Source of the DNA: Selenihalanaerobacter shriftii
GTDB taxonomy: Bacteria > Bacillota > Halanaerobiia > Halobacteroidales > Acetohalobiaceae
Direction of reading: 5' to 3'
Assembly (NCBI RefSeq): GCF_900167185.1
Contig: NZ_FUWM01000007.1
Span: 93,431-157,430, forward strand
DNA length: 64,000 nucleotides
Below are positions 37,946 through 47,366 of this stretch, piece by piece. The notes under the pieces were generated by a model that did no database searches, was not told the DNA's origin, and was given only the letters and a program-made list of their open reading frames with translations. The stretch's first letter is position 1. The number at the start of each line of letters is the position of its first letter. Made by a program: the position numbers and the translations under genes.

Positions 37946-40120
37946 CTATTTTTTATTAGCTAATCGCTTAGATAAATAAATATCTATTTTATCACCCTGA
38001 GTTACTATATCATCTAATTCAACTTCTACTCCATTCTTTTTAAGTACCATCTTTTCTCTATTGCGCTCTGATAGATTATAATTAATATGGTCTAAAACCT
38101 GTTCAATTATCAACTCTCCTGCTTGATAAGTAATTTTATCTCCAGAAACAATTTCCGTATCAAAAGTCGTTTCTATACCATTCTTTAGTAACTCAAACCC
38201 TTTAATAGGAATCTCTAATTCCCTGCCATTTAGTATAATCTTTAATTCAGAATTAATATTAACATTTTCTAAAGCATCTTTTACTGTTAAAGTATGCTGA
38301 TTAGATTTTTTAAATTTTTTAAAAAATAAATTATCGTCTGAACTAACTCTCGTATCCAAATTAACTTCTTTATCATTTAATTTTACTTGATAATTACTAA
38401 AGTTATATTCTTTTTCTTCTCCATTAATTAAATATCTTATCTTCTTATCTTGAAGTAGATGAAGAGGAATATCCCAAACTTGCTGAATAACATCCCCAAC
38501 AGTCTCAACTTCTCTATAATCTATTTGAGCACGGTCATTAAGAGGCGTGTCTAGCTCAACTAATTCATCATCTAAATAATACTTGGGTTCTAATACTATC
38601 GGCTCACCGTTGATAATTATTTCTTTAGATTCTAACTTTGGCACTACATCTTCTATAACGCCCTGCCCTTGACGACTCTCTTCTCCAAATTCGACTTGAA
38701 TTTCATCTTCATTTTCAATTTGTGTATCTAAGCTTGCTACTTCTCCATTAAGTAAAAGCTCTCCAGGAGTTCCCGTTTCTCCAGGGATTACTTTTACTTC
38801 ATCCTTTACCTCTACAGTCAAAGCTAATCCAAGAGATGGTTCTAATTCTCTAAGATCAATCTCAGCTGCTAAGAGAGCATCAGATATTTCAGGTTCAGAT
38901 AGAGTAAAGAGGTGAACCAACTCTCCATTAACTTTTACATCTAAAAAATTAGCTTGATTCTGATTATGATAACTACTTAATCCAATCCCCAAAGGAGTTA
39001 TGGCTTGAATCACAGGCAACTCTTCAATATTTCCTTCAATTTGTTCAGAATCTTGACTACTCTTAATTCCGACCCGATTAATCGGCATCTCTAAAGTCTG
39101 GGCCAACTTATCTCTCAATAAAGGTGAAAGACTACCTCCACCAAAACAGATAACTGCTTGGGGCTCCTGTTCATTTAAGTTCATAATCTCCTCAGCAATT
39201 AATTCTGCTAAATGCTCAACTTTAGAATCAATCTTAGTCAAAACTTCCTGAGTAGGGATCTCTATTTTTTGATCCAAAATATCCTTGATTTCAACTACTT
39301 CTTTATCTAATAATGACCTTTTAATCCTCTCTGCTGTACGATAATCTACCATATATGCATTACAGATAGCTTCAGTTATTTCATCTCCAGCTACTGGTAC
39401 CATAGCATAACCTATTATGGCTCCATCTTCGGTTACTGCTATATCTGAAGTCCCAGCACCGATATCTACTAACGCAAGATTAAACCCATGCATTTGCTGA
39501 GGAATTAGTAGGTTGGAAGCAGCAATCGGCTCTAAAGTTAAATGCTCCACTTCTAAATCAGATTGTTTAATTACTGTTAATAAAGAATCCACAACTACCC
39601 TAGGTAGAAATGTAGCCACCAATTCTACTTCTATTTCAGTCCCACGTTGACCTACTAAATGATTAATTTCCATTCCATCTAGTCGACTACGAATTACACT
39701 ATAACCTACAAAATGATACCCATTTGACTGTTTCTCATCCACTGCCACTAAATCTTCTTGAGCTTTCTGTACAGCAGTAAATTCTAAAGTCTTTATATCC
39801 TCTTCAGTAACTTTTTTATTACCTTCAAATTTAATACTAAACTCACCTTTGACTGTCTTTAAAGCTCGACCTGCAGCAGCAATGGCTACCTGATTTAATT
39901 TTACTGATAATCTATCTTCTAACCTTGTCTTGATTTTTTGAACTTGATTAGTTACCTCTGCAACATTATGTATCTGTCCATCTAACATCGAACGTTGTTG
40001 ATGTTCCAATATCTCCGAGTCCTCTATTATTAATTTATCCTGCAGTTGACTAAACACAACTCCAACTACAGTTCTAGTACCAATATCTAAAGCAAAGATT
40101 AGATCTTGATTCTCATTCAC
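37946..40120 (-). CDS. FtsA-like actin-fold protein with C-terminal beta-grasp-like repeats
   Basis: 724 residues from GTG 40120 behind AAGGAGG. Residues 1 to about 400 are an FtsA/PilM/SHS2-type ASKHA domain: phosphate-1 ALDIGTRTVVGVV, phosphate-2 LVDIGAGTSDIAV, adenosine motif CFGGGSLSPLL. The C-terminal 320 residues hold about six loosely repeated units with a core like NGExxxLDTxxxxGDxIxxx (LLLNGEVASLDTQ, IILNGRELEIPI, KKNGVEVELDDIVTQGDKI), suggesting small ubiquitin-like/beta-grasp domains. No FtsZ gene is adjacent. Related long FtsA-like proteins occur in clostridia; role uncertain (cell-envelope scaffold or EutJ/PilM-like). Confidence 0.75.
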   Translation of the reverse strand: MNENQDLIFALDIGTRTVVGVVFSQLQDKLIIEDSEILEHQQRSMLDGQIHNVAEVTNQVQKIKTRLEDRLSVKLNQVAIAAAGRALKTVKGEFSIKFEGNKKVTEEDIKTLEFTAVQKAQEDLVAVDEKQSNGYHFVGYSVIRSRLDGMEINHLVGQRGTEIEVELVATFLPRVVVDSLLTVIKQSDLEVEHLTLEPIAASNLLIPQQMHGFNLALVDIGAGTSDIAVTEDGAIIGYAMVPVAGDEITEAICNAYMVDYRTAERIKRSLLDKEVVEIKDILDQKIEIPTQEVLTKIDSKVEHLAELIAEEIMNLNEQEPQAVICFGGGSLSPLLRDKLAQTLEMPINRVGIKSSQDSEQIEGNIEELPVIQAITPLGIGLSSYHNQNQANFLDVKVNGELVHLFTLSEPEISDALLAAEIDLRELEPSLGLALTVEVKDEVKVIPGETGTPGELLLNGEVASLDTQIENEDEIQVEFGEESRQGQGVIEDVVPKLESKEIIINGEPIVLEPKYYLDDELVELDTPLNDRAQIDYREVETVGDVIQQVWDIPLHLLQDKKIRYLINGEEKEYNFSNYQVKLNDKEVNLDTRVSSDDNLFFKKFKKSNQHTLTVKDALENVNINSELKIILNGRELEIPIKGFELLKNGIETTFDTEIVSGDKITYQAGELIIEQVLDHINYNLSERNREKMVLKKNGVEVELDDIVTQGDKIDIYLSKRLANKK

Positions 40121-40248
40121 TCTACTTCCTCCTTAAATAAATTAACTACTTATTACAAATATTCAATCTAAAGCTTAATTTTCCTTTAAAGAATACGAAT
40201 TATAGCAAAAAGCTTAAAATTAAAGGAAGTTTAAAAAGAAAATGATAA

Positions 40249-40289
40249 AAAATTAGAAAAGCCTCTGCTTGAAATTCAAGCAGAGGCTT
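40249..40289 (-). terminator. Terminator of hcp
   Basis: Near-perfect 15-bp stem AAGCCTCTGCTTGAA/TTCAAGCAGAGGCTT with a T-rich tail on the minus strand, 30 bp past the stop. Confidence 0.9.
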
Positions 40290-40318
40290 CAGGGATTTAT
40301 ATATAATCAAGGGATTTT

Positions 40319-41656
40319 TTAGCCTAACATTTTCTTAAGATCTTCTTGTGGATCTCCTGTTAATTGTAAATTGAAGTTATCTTGTAATACTCCTACAACA
40401 TTACCTGATAAGAATTCAGGTGGTTTAGGTCCAACATAGATATCTTTAACACCTAAACTGAATAATCCTAATAAAATTGATACTGCTTTCTGTTCAAACC
40501 AAGATAGCACAATACTTAATGGTAAATCATTTACTCCACAGTCAAAAGCTTCTGCTAAAGCTACTGCTATCTTAACAGCAGAACCTGAATTATTACACTG
40601 TCCTAGATCAATATATCGTGGGATATCTGTACCTGGAACAGTTCCGTAATCAACATCATTAAATCTGAACTTACCACAAGATGTTGTTAAGATTACACAA
40701 TCCTCTGGTAATGAAGTAGCTAATTCTCTATAGTACTCTCCACCAGAACCTGGTGCGTCACATCCAGCAATTACGAAGAATCTACTAATCTTACCTTCTT
40801 TAACTGCATCTATAATCTCAGGAGCAATATTTAATACAGTTTCATGATGGAATCCAGTCGTCAATGTTTCATCAGAATTCATATTACCTTCTGGTAATTC
40901 CAATGCTCTTTCGATTAATGGAGTGAAGTCATCATCTTCAATCTTAGTTACTCCCTCTAAACCTGTTAAATCATAAGAGAAGAATCTATCAGCATAACCT
41001 CCTCTGATCGGCATAACACAGTTAGTAGTTCCTAAGATAGCTCCTGGGAACTCTTCAAATAACTTTCGTTGGTCAGTCCACGACTTACCTAAATTACCTT
41101 TTAAGTGGTCATACTTATTTAATTCTGGATAACCATGTGCTGGTAACATTTCAGAGTGAGTATAAATATTAACTCCTTTACCTTCACTCTGTTCTAATAA
41201 TTCTTTTAGAGCATGTAAGTTGTGTCCTGTAACTAAAATACATTTACCTTCTGCTTGATTTTGTGATACCTCTACTGGTTCAGGTGTTCCTAAACCATCA
41301 GTATGAGCTTTATCTAATAAATCCATTACTTTAACTGTTGCTTCTCCTACTTCTAATGCTAAATCAATATGCTCTTCTAAATTAAAGTTAACATTTGTTA
41401 AAGTAGAGTATAACCCTTTTTCAAGAGTAGCATTAACTTCTGGGTCAGTATAACCTAATTCTCTAGCATGATTAGCGTAAGCAGCAACTCCTTTTAACCC
41501 AAAGATAACAGTATCTTGTAAACTAGCAATATCTTCATTCTTACCACAAACCCCAACCTTTGTACATCCTCCAGAAGGAGTCTGCTCACATTGATAACAG
41601 AACATGTCCATTTCATCTTTCGTCTCTTCATTAGAACCAAAAAGCTTTCCAAACAT
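40319..41656 (-). CDS. hcp: Hybrid-cluster protein, class III (hydroxylamine/NO reductase)
   Basis: 445 residues, about 100 shorter than class I/II Hcp because the helical insertion is missing, which defines class III. The N-terminal [4Fe-4S] site is CYQCEQTPSGGC plus VGVC. Hybrid-cluster ligand regions include TGHNLHAL, THSEMLPAHGYPEL, TNCVMP, AGCDAPG and TTSCGKFRFN. Known members reduce NO or hydroxylamine and protect anaerobes from nitrosative stress. A CRP/FNR-type operator at its promoter supports this. SD TAGGAGG. Confidence 0.93.
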   Translation of the reverse strand: MFGKLFGSNEETKDEMDMFCYQCEQTPSGGCTKVGVCGKNEDIASLQDTVIFGLKGVAAYANHARELGYTDPEVNATLEKGLYSTLTNVNFNLEEHIDLALEVGEATVKVMDLLDKAHTDGLGTPEPVEVSQNQAEGKCILVTGHNLHALKELLEQSEGKGVNIYTHSEMLPAHGYPELNKYDHLKGNLGKSWTDQRKLFEEFPGAILGTTNCVMPIRGGYADRFFSYDLTGLEGVTKIEDDDFTPLIERALELPEGNMNSDETLTTGFHHETVLNIAPEIIDAVKEGKISRFFVIAGCDAPGSGGEYYRELATSLPEDCVILTTSCGKFRFNDVDYGTVPGTDIPRYIDLGQCNNSGSAVKIAVALAEAFDCGVNDLPLSIVLSWFEQKAVSILLGLFSLGVKDIYVGPKPPEFLSGNVVGVLQDNFNLQLTGDPQEDLKKMLG

Positions 41657-41730
41657 TTTTTATACCTCCTAAATATTCTTTATCATTTTTTATCCATTTC
41701 TTCCCTCGGCCAACGACTTATGTTACTTAT

Positions 41731-41773
41731 ATTATAATCCAATCACCTATGTAATTTCTGTGATATATATCAA
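41731..41773 (-). promoter_or_regulatory. CRP/FNR-type operator and -10 of hcp
   Basis: Minus strand TTGAT-ATAT-ATCAC (41760-41773), one mismatch from the FNR box TTGATNNNNATCAA, then 23 bp and a perfect TATAAT (41731-41736). The box is centred at about -42, the class II activator position. HcpR, Dnr or FNR relatives are candidates. Confidence 0.6.
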
Positions 41774-41816
41774 GTTAGAGTGTGATTCTTCCTGAAAAGT
41801 ACAATTTTAAACATGT

Positions 41817-42296
41817 TTACCGGTGATATTCTTCTCCTCGCATAATCTTAAATGCCCTATATATCTGTTCTAATAAAAGTAACCTAATCATTTCATGAGT
41901 AAATGTCATATTAGAAAAAGAAAGTACATAATCAGCTAACTTATTAATATCTTTATGTAATCCTAGAGCCCCTCCGATTATAAAATCTATCTCACTATAT
42001 CCTTGAACCTGCAGATTGCCAATAGACTTAGCTAATCCTGGCGAAGTCATATGCTTTCCTTGTGGATCCAAAGCAATACTATATGAGGTATTACTCACTT
42101 TCTCTTTAATCTTTTTTGCTTCTTTCTTTTTAATCTGATCTTTTTCAGCATTACTAAGATTACTACCTATTCTTTCATCTCTTAATTCAATAATATTTAA
42201 ATCAGCATACCTACTTAATCTTTTAATAAATTCAGCTGCTCCAGCTTGAATATAGTCACTTTTTAATTTTCCCAGTGCTATCACATTAATCTTCAT
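41817..42296 (-). CDS. rlmH: 23S rRNA (pseudouridine1915-N3)-methyltransferase
   Basis: 159-residue SPOUT methyltransferase, the standard length. C-terminal trefoil-knot motifs are FIIGGALGLHKDI, SFSNMTFTHEMIRLLLLEQIYRAFKI and the invariant ending GEEYHR. Methylates N3 of pseudouridine 1915 in helix 69 of the 50S subunit. It follows htrA and walJ, the order found beside the WalRK locus in Bacilli, although walRK themselves are not in this window. Confidence 0.97.
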   Translation of the reverse strand: MKINVIALGKLKSDYIQAGAAEFIKRLSRYADLNIIELRDERIGSNLSNAEKDQIKKKEAKKIKEKVSNTSYSIALDPQGKHMTSPGLAKSIGNLQVQGYSEIDFIIGGALGLHKDINKLADYVLSFSNMTFTHEMIRLLLLEQIYRAFKIMRGEEYHR

Positions 42297-42338
42297 AAGC
42301 TTCCCCCCCTTATGCTGAAATATTTTTAACTAAGACTC

Positions 42339-42367
42339 AAAAGCTAGCTAATCATTAGCTAGCTTTT
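42339..42367 (-). terminator. Hairpin between htrA and rlmH
   Basis: Perfect 14-bp stem AAAAGCTAGCTAAT/ATTAGCTAGCTTTT around one base. It probably ends most htrA transcripts. Confidence 0.75.
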
Positions 42368-42389
42368 GGAGACTCTGCGATTTTCTAAT

Positions 42390-43544
42390 TTATTTAGGAG
42401 CTGGCCTTGAATCTAATTCTACTTTTATAACTTTTAATTTCTTGTCTCTATATAAAGCTACCTTTATCTTTTGATTTACATTAAATTCTTTTAACTTCTT
42501 ACGCAATCTATTCATAGATTCAATTTTAACACCATTAATTTCTGTAATTATGTCACCTTTACGTAATCCACTCTTATCTGAAGGACTTGCATTTACTACC
42601 CGAGCAATAAAAACTCCTGAATCTCGTGGTAGACTATATTGTCTAGCTAAGCTTTTATTAATCGTTACTCCATAAATCCCTAACCACGGCCTAATAATCT
42701 TTCCTTCATTAATTAATTCTTCTGCAATCTCTTGGACAGTATTAATAGGAATTGCAAAGCCTATTCCTTGAGCTCCTTGAATAATAGCAGTATTAATCCC
42801 TATAACTTTACCATCTTTATTTAATAAAGCTCCACCGCTATTTCCAGGGTTAATAGCAGCATCTGTTTGAATCATGTCAGTCAATTCTGTTCCTTGCTGA
42901 ATTTCTAGCTTCCTACCTATAGCACTAACTACACCAGTAGTTACTGTATTTGAAAAACCAAAAGGATTCCCTATAGCAATAACTAACTGCCCAACTTGTA
43001 ATTTATCAGAATTACCTAACTGGGCTATCGGTAAATCATCTCTACCTTTGATTTTGACCACTGCTAAATCAGTAATTGGATCTCTACCTATTACTTTTCC
43101 TGTAATTTCTCTTTGCTCTTTATTTGCTTTAGACAATAAGACTTTAATTTGGTCAGCACCTTCTACAACATGATTATTAGTCAATATATAACCTTTTTTA
43201 CTAAAAATCACTCCTGATCCTTCACCTTTTACAAGTTCTTTTTTAGGACCATAAAAGAAATCATAGGTTAATCTCTGTTCTACTGTAGTAATCTTAACTA
43301 TAGCTGGACCGACCTGATTAACAACATTAACTATAGAATTACTGTTTTTAGTACTACCCTGTGATGTGCCTTCTGGCTTCTGAACCTGAGGCCTAGCCTG
43401 AAAATTTTGCTTCTCTTCATTAGCAAATAAACCCGATACTAAAATTGTTACCAAGGATGACCCCACTATAATTCCAACTATAGCCACCACAAAATAAGAA
43501 TACCATTTAGAAGTATGATCATTATCATCAAAAAATGGACTCAT
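42390..43544 (-). CDS. HtrA/DegP-like serine protease with PDZ domain
   Basis: 384 residues. One N-terminal transmembrane anchor is followed by a trypsin-like domain with the full triad (His in TNNHVVEGA, Asp in TDLAVVKI, Ser in GNSGGALLN) and a C-terminal PDZ domain (RDSGVFIARVVNASPSDKSGLRKGDIITEING). Acts outside the cytoplasmic membrane in protein quality control. SD GGAGGTGA. Downstream of walJ; in Bacilli the orthologous slot is htrC/yyxA. Confidence 0.95.
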   Translation of the reverse strand: MSPFFDDNDHTSKWYSYFVVAIVGIIVGSSLVTILVSGLFANEEKQNFQARPQVQKPEGTSQGSTKNSNSIVNVVNQVGPAIVKITTVEQRLTYDFFYGPKKELVKGEGSGVIFSKKGYILTNNHVVEGADQIKVLLSKANKEQREITGKVIGRDPITDLAVVKIKGRDDLPIAQLGNSDKLQVGQLVIAIGNPFGFSNTVTTGVVSAIGRKLEIQQGTELTDMIQTDAAINPGNSGGALLNKDGKVIGINTAIIQGAQGIGFAIPINTVQEIAEELINEGKIIRPWLGIYGVTINKSLARQYSLPRDSGVFIARVVNASPSDKSGLRKGDIITEINGVKIESMNRLRKKLKEFNVNQKIKVALYRDKKLKVIKVELDSRPAPK

Positions 43545-43576
43545 ACTTAAATCTCACCTCCATAAAATTCAACCTA

Positions 43577-44380
43577 CTAACCTACTTTAAATAATCTACT
43601 CACTTGCTCTCGACCTGCAAAACCTAATTCAAGATCTCTTCCTAACTCCATTCCTGCATCGACCACCATATTTTTAATTGTTAAGTGAGCTAATTCTGGC
43701 ACATTATTATCTTTGCTAAGGTGAGCTAACAATATACATTTTACTGAATTTTCTACTAGTTCAACTACTGTTGCCGCTGCATCATCATTAGATAGATGTC
43801 CCTCGTTGCCCATAATCCTTTTCTTTAAATGCCATGGATAAGGTCCTGCCTTTAACATTTCTAAATCATGATTAGATTCTAAAATAACCATTTCAGAGCC
43901 TATTAGATTGTCAATGATTTCCTGGGTCATACAACCAATATCTGTAGCAAGAGCTATTTTTTTACCTTTATTTTTAATTGTATAACCAACAGGATCTACG
44001 GCATCATGGGGAGTACTAAAAGAATTAATTTCTAAACCCCCTATTTCTAATCCTGTTTTATCAATTAAGCATCTATTCTTTGATTTTATCTTTCCTAAAT
44101 CCTTTTCTGCTGCTGACCAAGTCTTTTCTGTAGCATAAATAGGAAGATTAAATCTCCGGGAAAGAATCCCTACTCCTTTAATATGGTCTTTATGCTCATG
44201 GGTAATAAAGATAGCATCTAAATCTTCTCCTACTACATTTATTTCAGCTAACCTCTCCGAGACTCTTTTCCCACTCAATCCTGCATCTATTAAAATCTTC
44301 TTTTTATTAGAAGCAATAAATATAGAATTACCTGAACTACCGCTAGCTAATGAACAGACTTCTAAGGCAATCTTAATCAT
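43577..44380 (-). CDS. Metallo-beta-lactamase-fold hydrolase, WalJ/YycJ family
   Basis: 267 residues with the dinuclear metal motif THEHKDH, further ligands in HDAVDPVGY and DIGCMTQE, and a C-terminal AHLSKDNN. The opening LEVCSLASGSSGNS is diagnostic of YycJ. It is a putative 5' exonuclease with a role in DNA replication/cell-wall coordination in Bacilli. The ATG at 44380 directly abuts AAAGGGG (zero spacing), so the true start may be three codons later at an ATT with 9-nt spacing; I keep the ATG. Confidence 0.92.
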   Translation of the reverse strand: MIKIALEVCSLASGSSGNSIFIASNKKKILIDAGLSGKRVSERLAEINVVGEDLDAIFITHEHKDHIKGVGILSRRFNLPIYATEKTWSAAEKDLGKIKSKNRCLIDKTGLEIGGLEINSFSTPHDAVDPVGYTIKNKGKKIALATDIGCMTQEIIDNLIGSEMVILESNHDLEMLKAGPYPWHLKKRIMGNEGHLSNDDAAATVVELVENSVKCILLAHLSKDNNVPELAHLTIKNMVVDAGMELGRDLELGFAGREQVSRLFKVG

Positions 44381-44632
44381 CCCCTTTAATTTCTATTAAT
44401 ATAATTATACCTAATAATTAATCTTTAATATTAATTATACATTATAATTTAAAAGTATCCAATAATTTATTATGATATCAATTGATTATATACAATTCTT
44501 ATAACCTCCTACTTGACAATATCAATGCTTGTTCATATCTAATTTATTATTAAATGCAGGATTTTAATGATAAAAACTGAAATATTACATATATCAAGAG
44601 ATAAATTATCTTTATTTGAAAGGAGTAACTAC

Positions 44633-45412
44633 ATGACACTTAGTTTTGAAAAATTTAGGGATAAAGCTTCTAGAAAAGTAAATATCGATCTGAGTAGCTA
44701 TAAAATGAAAAGGGTTAAAAGACGTATCAATAGTCTAATGGATAAGCATAATATTGCAGATTATGACCAATGTTTAAATGAATTAAAGACAAACTCTAAA
44801 TTTAAAAAAGCTTTTTTAAATCACTTTACAATTAATACTTCCGAATTCTTTCGTAATCCTAAAAACTTTAAGTTTTTACAAGAAAAGATATTTCCCGAAT
44901 TATTAGCAGAAAAAAGGAAGATTAAAATCTGGAGCGCACCTTGTTCCGATGGATCTGAACCTTATACCTTAGCCATCATATTAAATGAATTAAATATCAA
45001 CCCTAATAGATTCGAAATTCAAGCTACAGATGTTGACCGCCAAATCATACAGAAAGCCAAAAAAGGAGTATATAATCATAACTCAGTTAAAAAGGTAGAA
45101 CCTAAAATTCTTAATAAATATTTTTCTGAAGAAGATGACAAGTATATCCTAGATCCTAAAATTAAACATCAAGTTCGATTCAAACATCATAATCTTTTAA
45201 CTGACAATTATGGTTCTCAATGGGATCTAATTCTTTGCCGTAATGTATTTATCTACTTTACTAAAGAGATTAAAGATGAAGTTACCCAGAAATTGACGAA
45301 CGCTTTACGAAAAGATGGTTATCTCTTCCTTGGTAATACTGAATATCTCTTGCAACCAGATAGTTTTGGCTTAGAAAAAGAATATGCTTCCTTCTATAAA
45401 AGAAAAACTTAA
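44633..45412 (+). CDS. CheR-type protein-glutamate methyltransferase
   Basis: 259 residues from ATG 44633 (AGGAG 7 nt upstream; 22 further codons upstream lack an SD). An N-terminal CheR helical domain with NTSEFFRNPKNF is followed by a SAM-dependent methyltransferase domain with KIWSAPCSDGSEPYTLAI (usually CSTGEEPYS), ATDVDRQIIQKAKKG and LILCRNVFIYF. Methylates chemoreceptor glutamates using SAM. No other chemotaxis gene is in the window, so it is an orphan. TTGACA at 44513-44518 may belong to its promoter. Stop overlaps the hflX stop tail to tail. Confidence 0.9.
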   Translation: MTLSFEKFRDKASRKVNIDLSSYKMKRVKRRINSLMDKHNIADYDQCLNELKTNSKFKKAFLNHFTINTSEFFRNPKNFKFLQEKIFPELLAEKRKIKIWSAPCSDGSEPYTLAIILNELNINPNRFEIQATDVDRQIIQKAKKGVYNHNSVKKVEPKILNKYFSEEDDKYILDPKIKHQVRFKHHNLLTDNYGSQWDLILCRNVFIYFTKEIKDEVTQKLTNALRKDGYLFLGNTEYLLQPDSFGLEKEYASFYKRKT

Positions 45413-47226
45413 ACTAAAGGCTCCATAGAAACAATATAATCTTCATCAACTGAATCAGCTATTTCTTGGCTGACTCTAGCTTTGATGAAGATTCCTTTAT
45501 TATTATAATCTTCTTCTATTACTTTCCCACTCTGATGTATAAGATCTAAACTTCCTGCATCTGAATAAGGCAAAAGTAATTCTATTTCAACCATGGTATC
45601 TAAAACCAAACCTGATATCCTCTCTAATAATTTATCTATTCCTTCTCCTTTAACTGCTGATATAGCTAAACTATCTTCAATTTCTTGTTTAATTAATTTT
45701 ATCTTTTCTCTATCATCAATCATGTCTATTTTATTCAATACAGTAACTATTGGTTTTTCTAATACATCTAATTCACTCAAAACTTCTAAAACAGCATCTA
45801 TCTTTTCTTCATAATCTGCTTGACTAACATCAACTACATGTAATAGAATATCGGATTCCTCTACTTCTTCTAAAGTAGCCCTAAAAGCTGCTATTAACTG
45901 ATGAGGCAACTTACGAATAAACCCTACCGTATCACTGATTAAAATTTCTCTCCCTATCGGCAGTTTCAGCTTGCAAGTATTAGAATCTAAAGTTGCAAAT
46001 AATTCATCTTTAACCATAACATTAGCTGATGTTAATTTATTTAATAATGTAGACTTTCCAGCATTAGTATAACCTACTAAAGATACAGTTGGAAGTCTCC
46101 GTCTAGATCTTTGAGTAAACCTTGTCTTTTGAGCTTTATCAATCTTTTTATTTAAATTATTAATTCTTTTTCTAATTCTTCGTCTATCAACCTCTAATTT
46201 ACTCTCTCCTGGACCTCTAGTTCCAATACCTCCAGCTAATCTAGATAACTCTACACCTTTTCCAGTTAACCTTGGCAATAAATAATTTAATTGAGCTAAT
46301 TCAATCTGTAATTTTCCTTCTCTTGTATTGGCATGTTGAGCAAAGATATCTAGGATTACCTGAGTACGATCAATCACCTTAATCTCCAATTCTTCTTCTA
46401 AATTCCGTTGCTGTGCTGGATTCAATTCATGATCAAAGATAATAACATTGGCTCCTAAGGTATACTTTAACTCTTTTAATTCTTTCACTTTCCCATAACC
46501 TATATAATACCGACTATCAAGCTGCTCTCTATGTTGGATCTCTTCCCCTGCAACTTTTAAGCCTGCTGTTTGTACTAAACTACGTAACTCGACTAGAGTC
46601 TCTTTTTGTACAAAACTCTTATTGTTAGAAGTCTCTAATCCGACTAAAATAGCCCTTTCTTCTTCTCTCTCTTGTACTTTAATGGCCTCTTCTTTACTTA
46701 ACTTTTCCTCAATAGATTGAACCTCAGTAAGATAATCTATCATATTTAACTGCTTAACCTGAAACGGACCTTCTACTTTACTACCTAAGACTATTTCTCC
46801 TCTTTTTACTTGTGGATAATGAATCTTAGCTTCAATAGATTGCAAATCATCTAATCTAATATGCAATACTAAATCTAACCTATATTCCTTTAAAAGAATA
46901 TCTGTTTTTGTATCTAGATCTTGATCAAAAGTTAAATAAATACATCTTAATCCACTCAATCTTTGGTTACTTCTTCTTTGAGCCATATTTTCAAAGAATT
47001 CTTCAGTTAAATTTCCAACTCTAATTCTTAAAACTTCACCTCTCCTATTAATTAAAATAGCTAATCTCCGCTCAATTATCTCTATTTTATTAATTATCTT
47101 GTGTAGAAAGTTATTATCTACTAGATCAGAACTTGAAAATACCTCATTTGTTAGTTCTTCTAACTCTTCAATAGTTCTATTTTTTAATCCAGAGAGATTC
47201 CCTCTTAATTCTGTAATTATAATCAC
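45409..47226 (-). CDS. hflX: GTPase HflX
   Basis: 605 residues, the long clostridial form: an extra N-terminal domain of about 190 residues, then the HflX nucleotide-binding-like domain (DSRYYIGYGKV, FDHELNPAQQRNLE, GPGESKLE) and the G domain (G1 GYTNAGKST, G3 DTVGFI, G4 NKIDM). Binds the 50S subunit and splits stalled ribosomes. GTG start with a weak SD. Shares the tetranucleotide TTAA with the convergent cheR stop. Confidence 0.94.
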   Translation of the reverse strand: MIIITELRGNLSGLKNRTIEELEELTNEVFSSSDLVDNNFLHKIINKIEIIERRLAILINRRGEVLRIRVGNLTEEFFENMAQRRSNQRLSGLRCIYLTFDQDLDTKTDILLKEYRLDLVLHIRLDDLQSIEAKIHYPQVKRGEIVLGSKVEGPFQVKQLNMIDYLTEVQSIEEKLSKEEAIKVQEREEERAILVGLETSNNKSFVQKETLVELRSLVQTAGLKVAGEEIQHREQLDSRYYIGYGKVKELKELKYTLGANVIIFDHELNPAQQRNLEEELEIKVIDRTQVILDIFAQHANTREGKLQIELAQLNYLLPRLTGKGVELSRLAGGIGTRGPGESKLEVDRRRIRKRINNLNKKIDKAQKTRFTQRSRRRLPTVSLVGYTNAGKSTLLNKLTSANVMVKDELFATLDSNTCKLKLPIGREILISDTVGFIRKLPHQLIAAFRATLEEVEESDILLHVVDVSQADYEEKIDAVLEVLSELDVLEKPIVTVLNKIDMIDDREKIKLIKQEIEDSLAISAVKGEGIDKLLERISGLVLDTMVEIELLLPYSDAGSLDLIHQSGKVIEEDYNNKGIFIKARVSQEIADSVDEDYIVSMEPLV

Positions 47227-47300
47227 CTCACTACTATTCTTACTTATTCATTGTAACATGAGTTAACTACCAAATAAAGTATAATTGAGTATTTTACAAA

Positions 47301-47336
47301 AGAAAAAAGTACTGAAATCAATCTACAGTACTTTTT
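47301..47336 (-). terminator. Terminator of the cytochrome-porin operon
   Basis: 11-bp stem AAAAAGTACTG/CAGTACTTTTT with an 11-nt loop and T-rich tail on the minus strand, 30 bp past the sugar transferase stop. Confidence 0.85.
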
Positions 47337-47366
47337 AACAATAAAAATTTGGTTTTAAATAAACAT

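Noticed and set aside
44567..44632. Longer CheR start at 44567
   Set aside because: No SD, and the extra 22 residues are outside the CheR domain; ATG 44633 has AGGAG at 7 nt.
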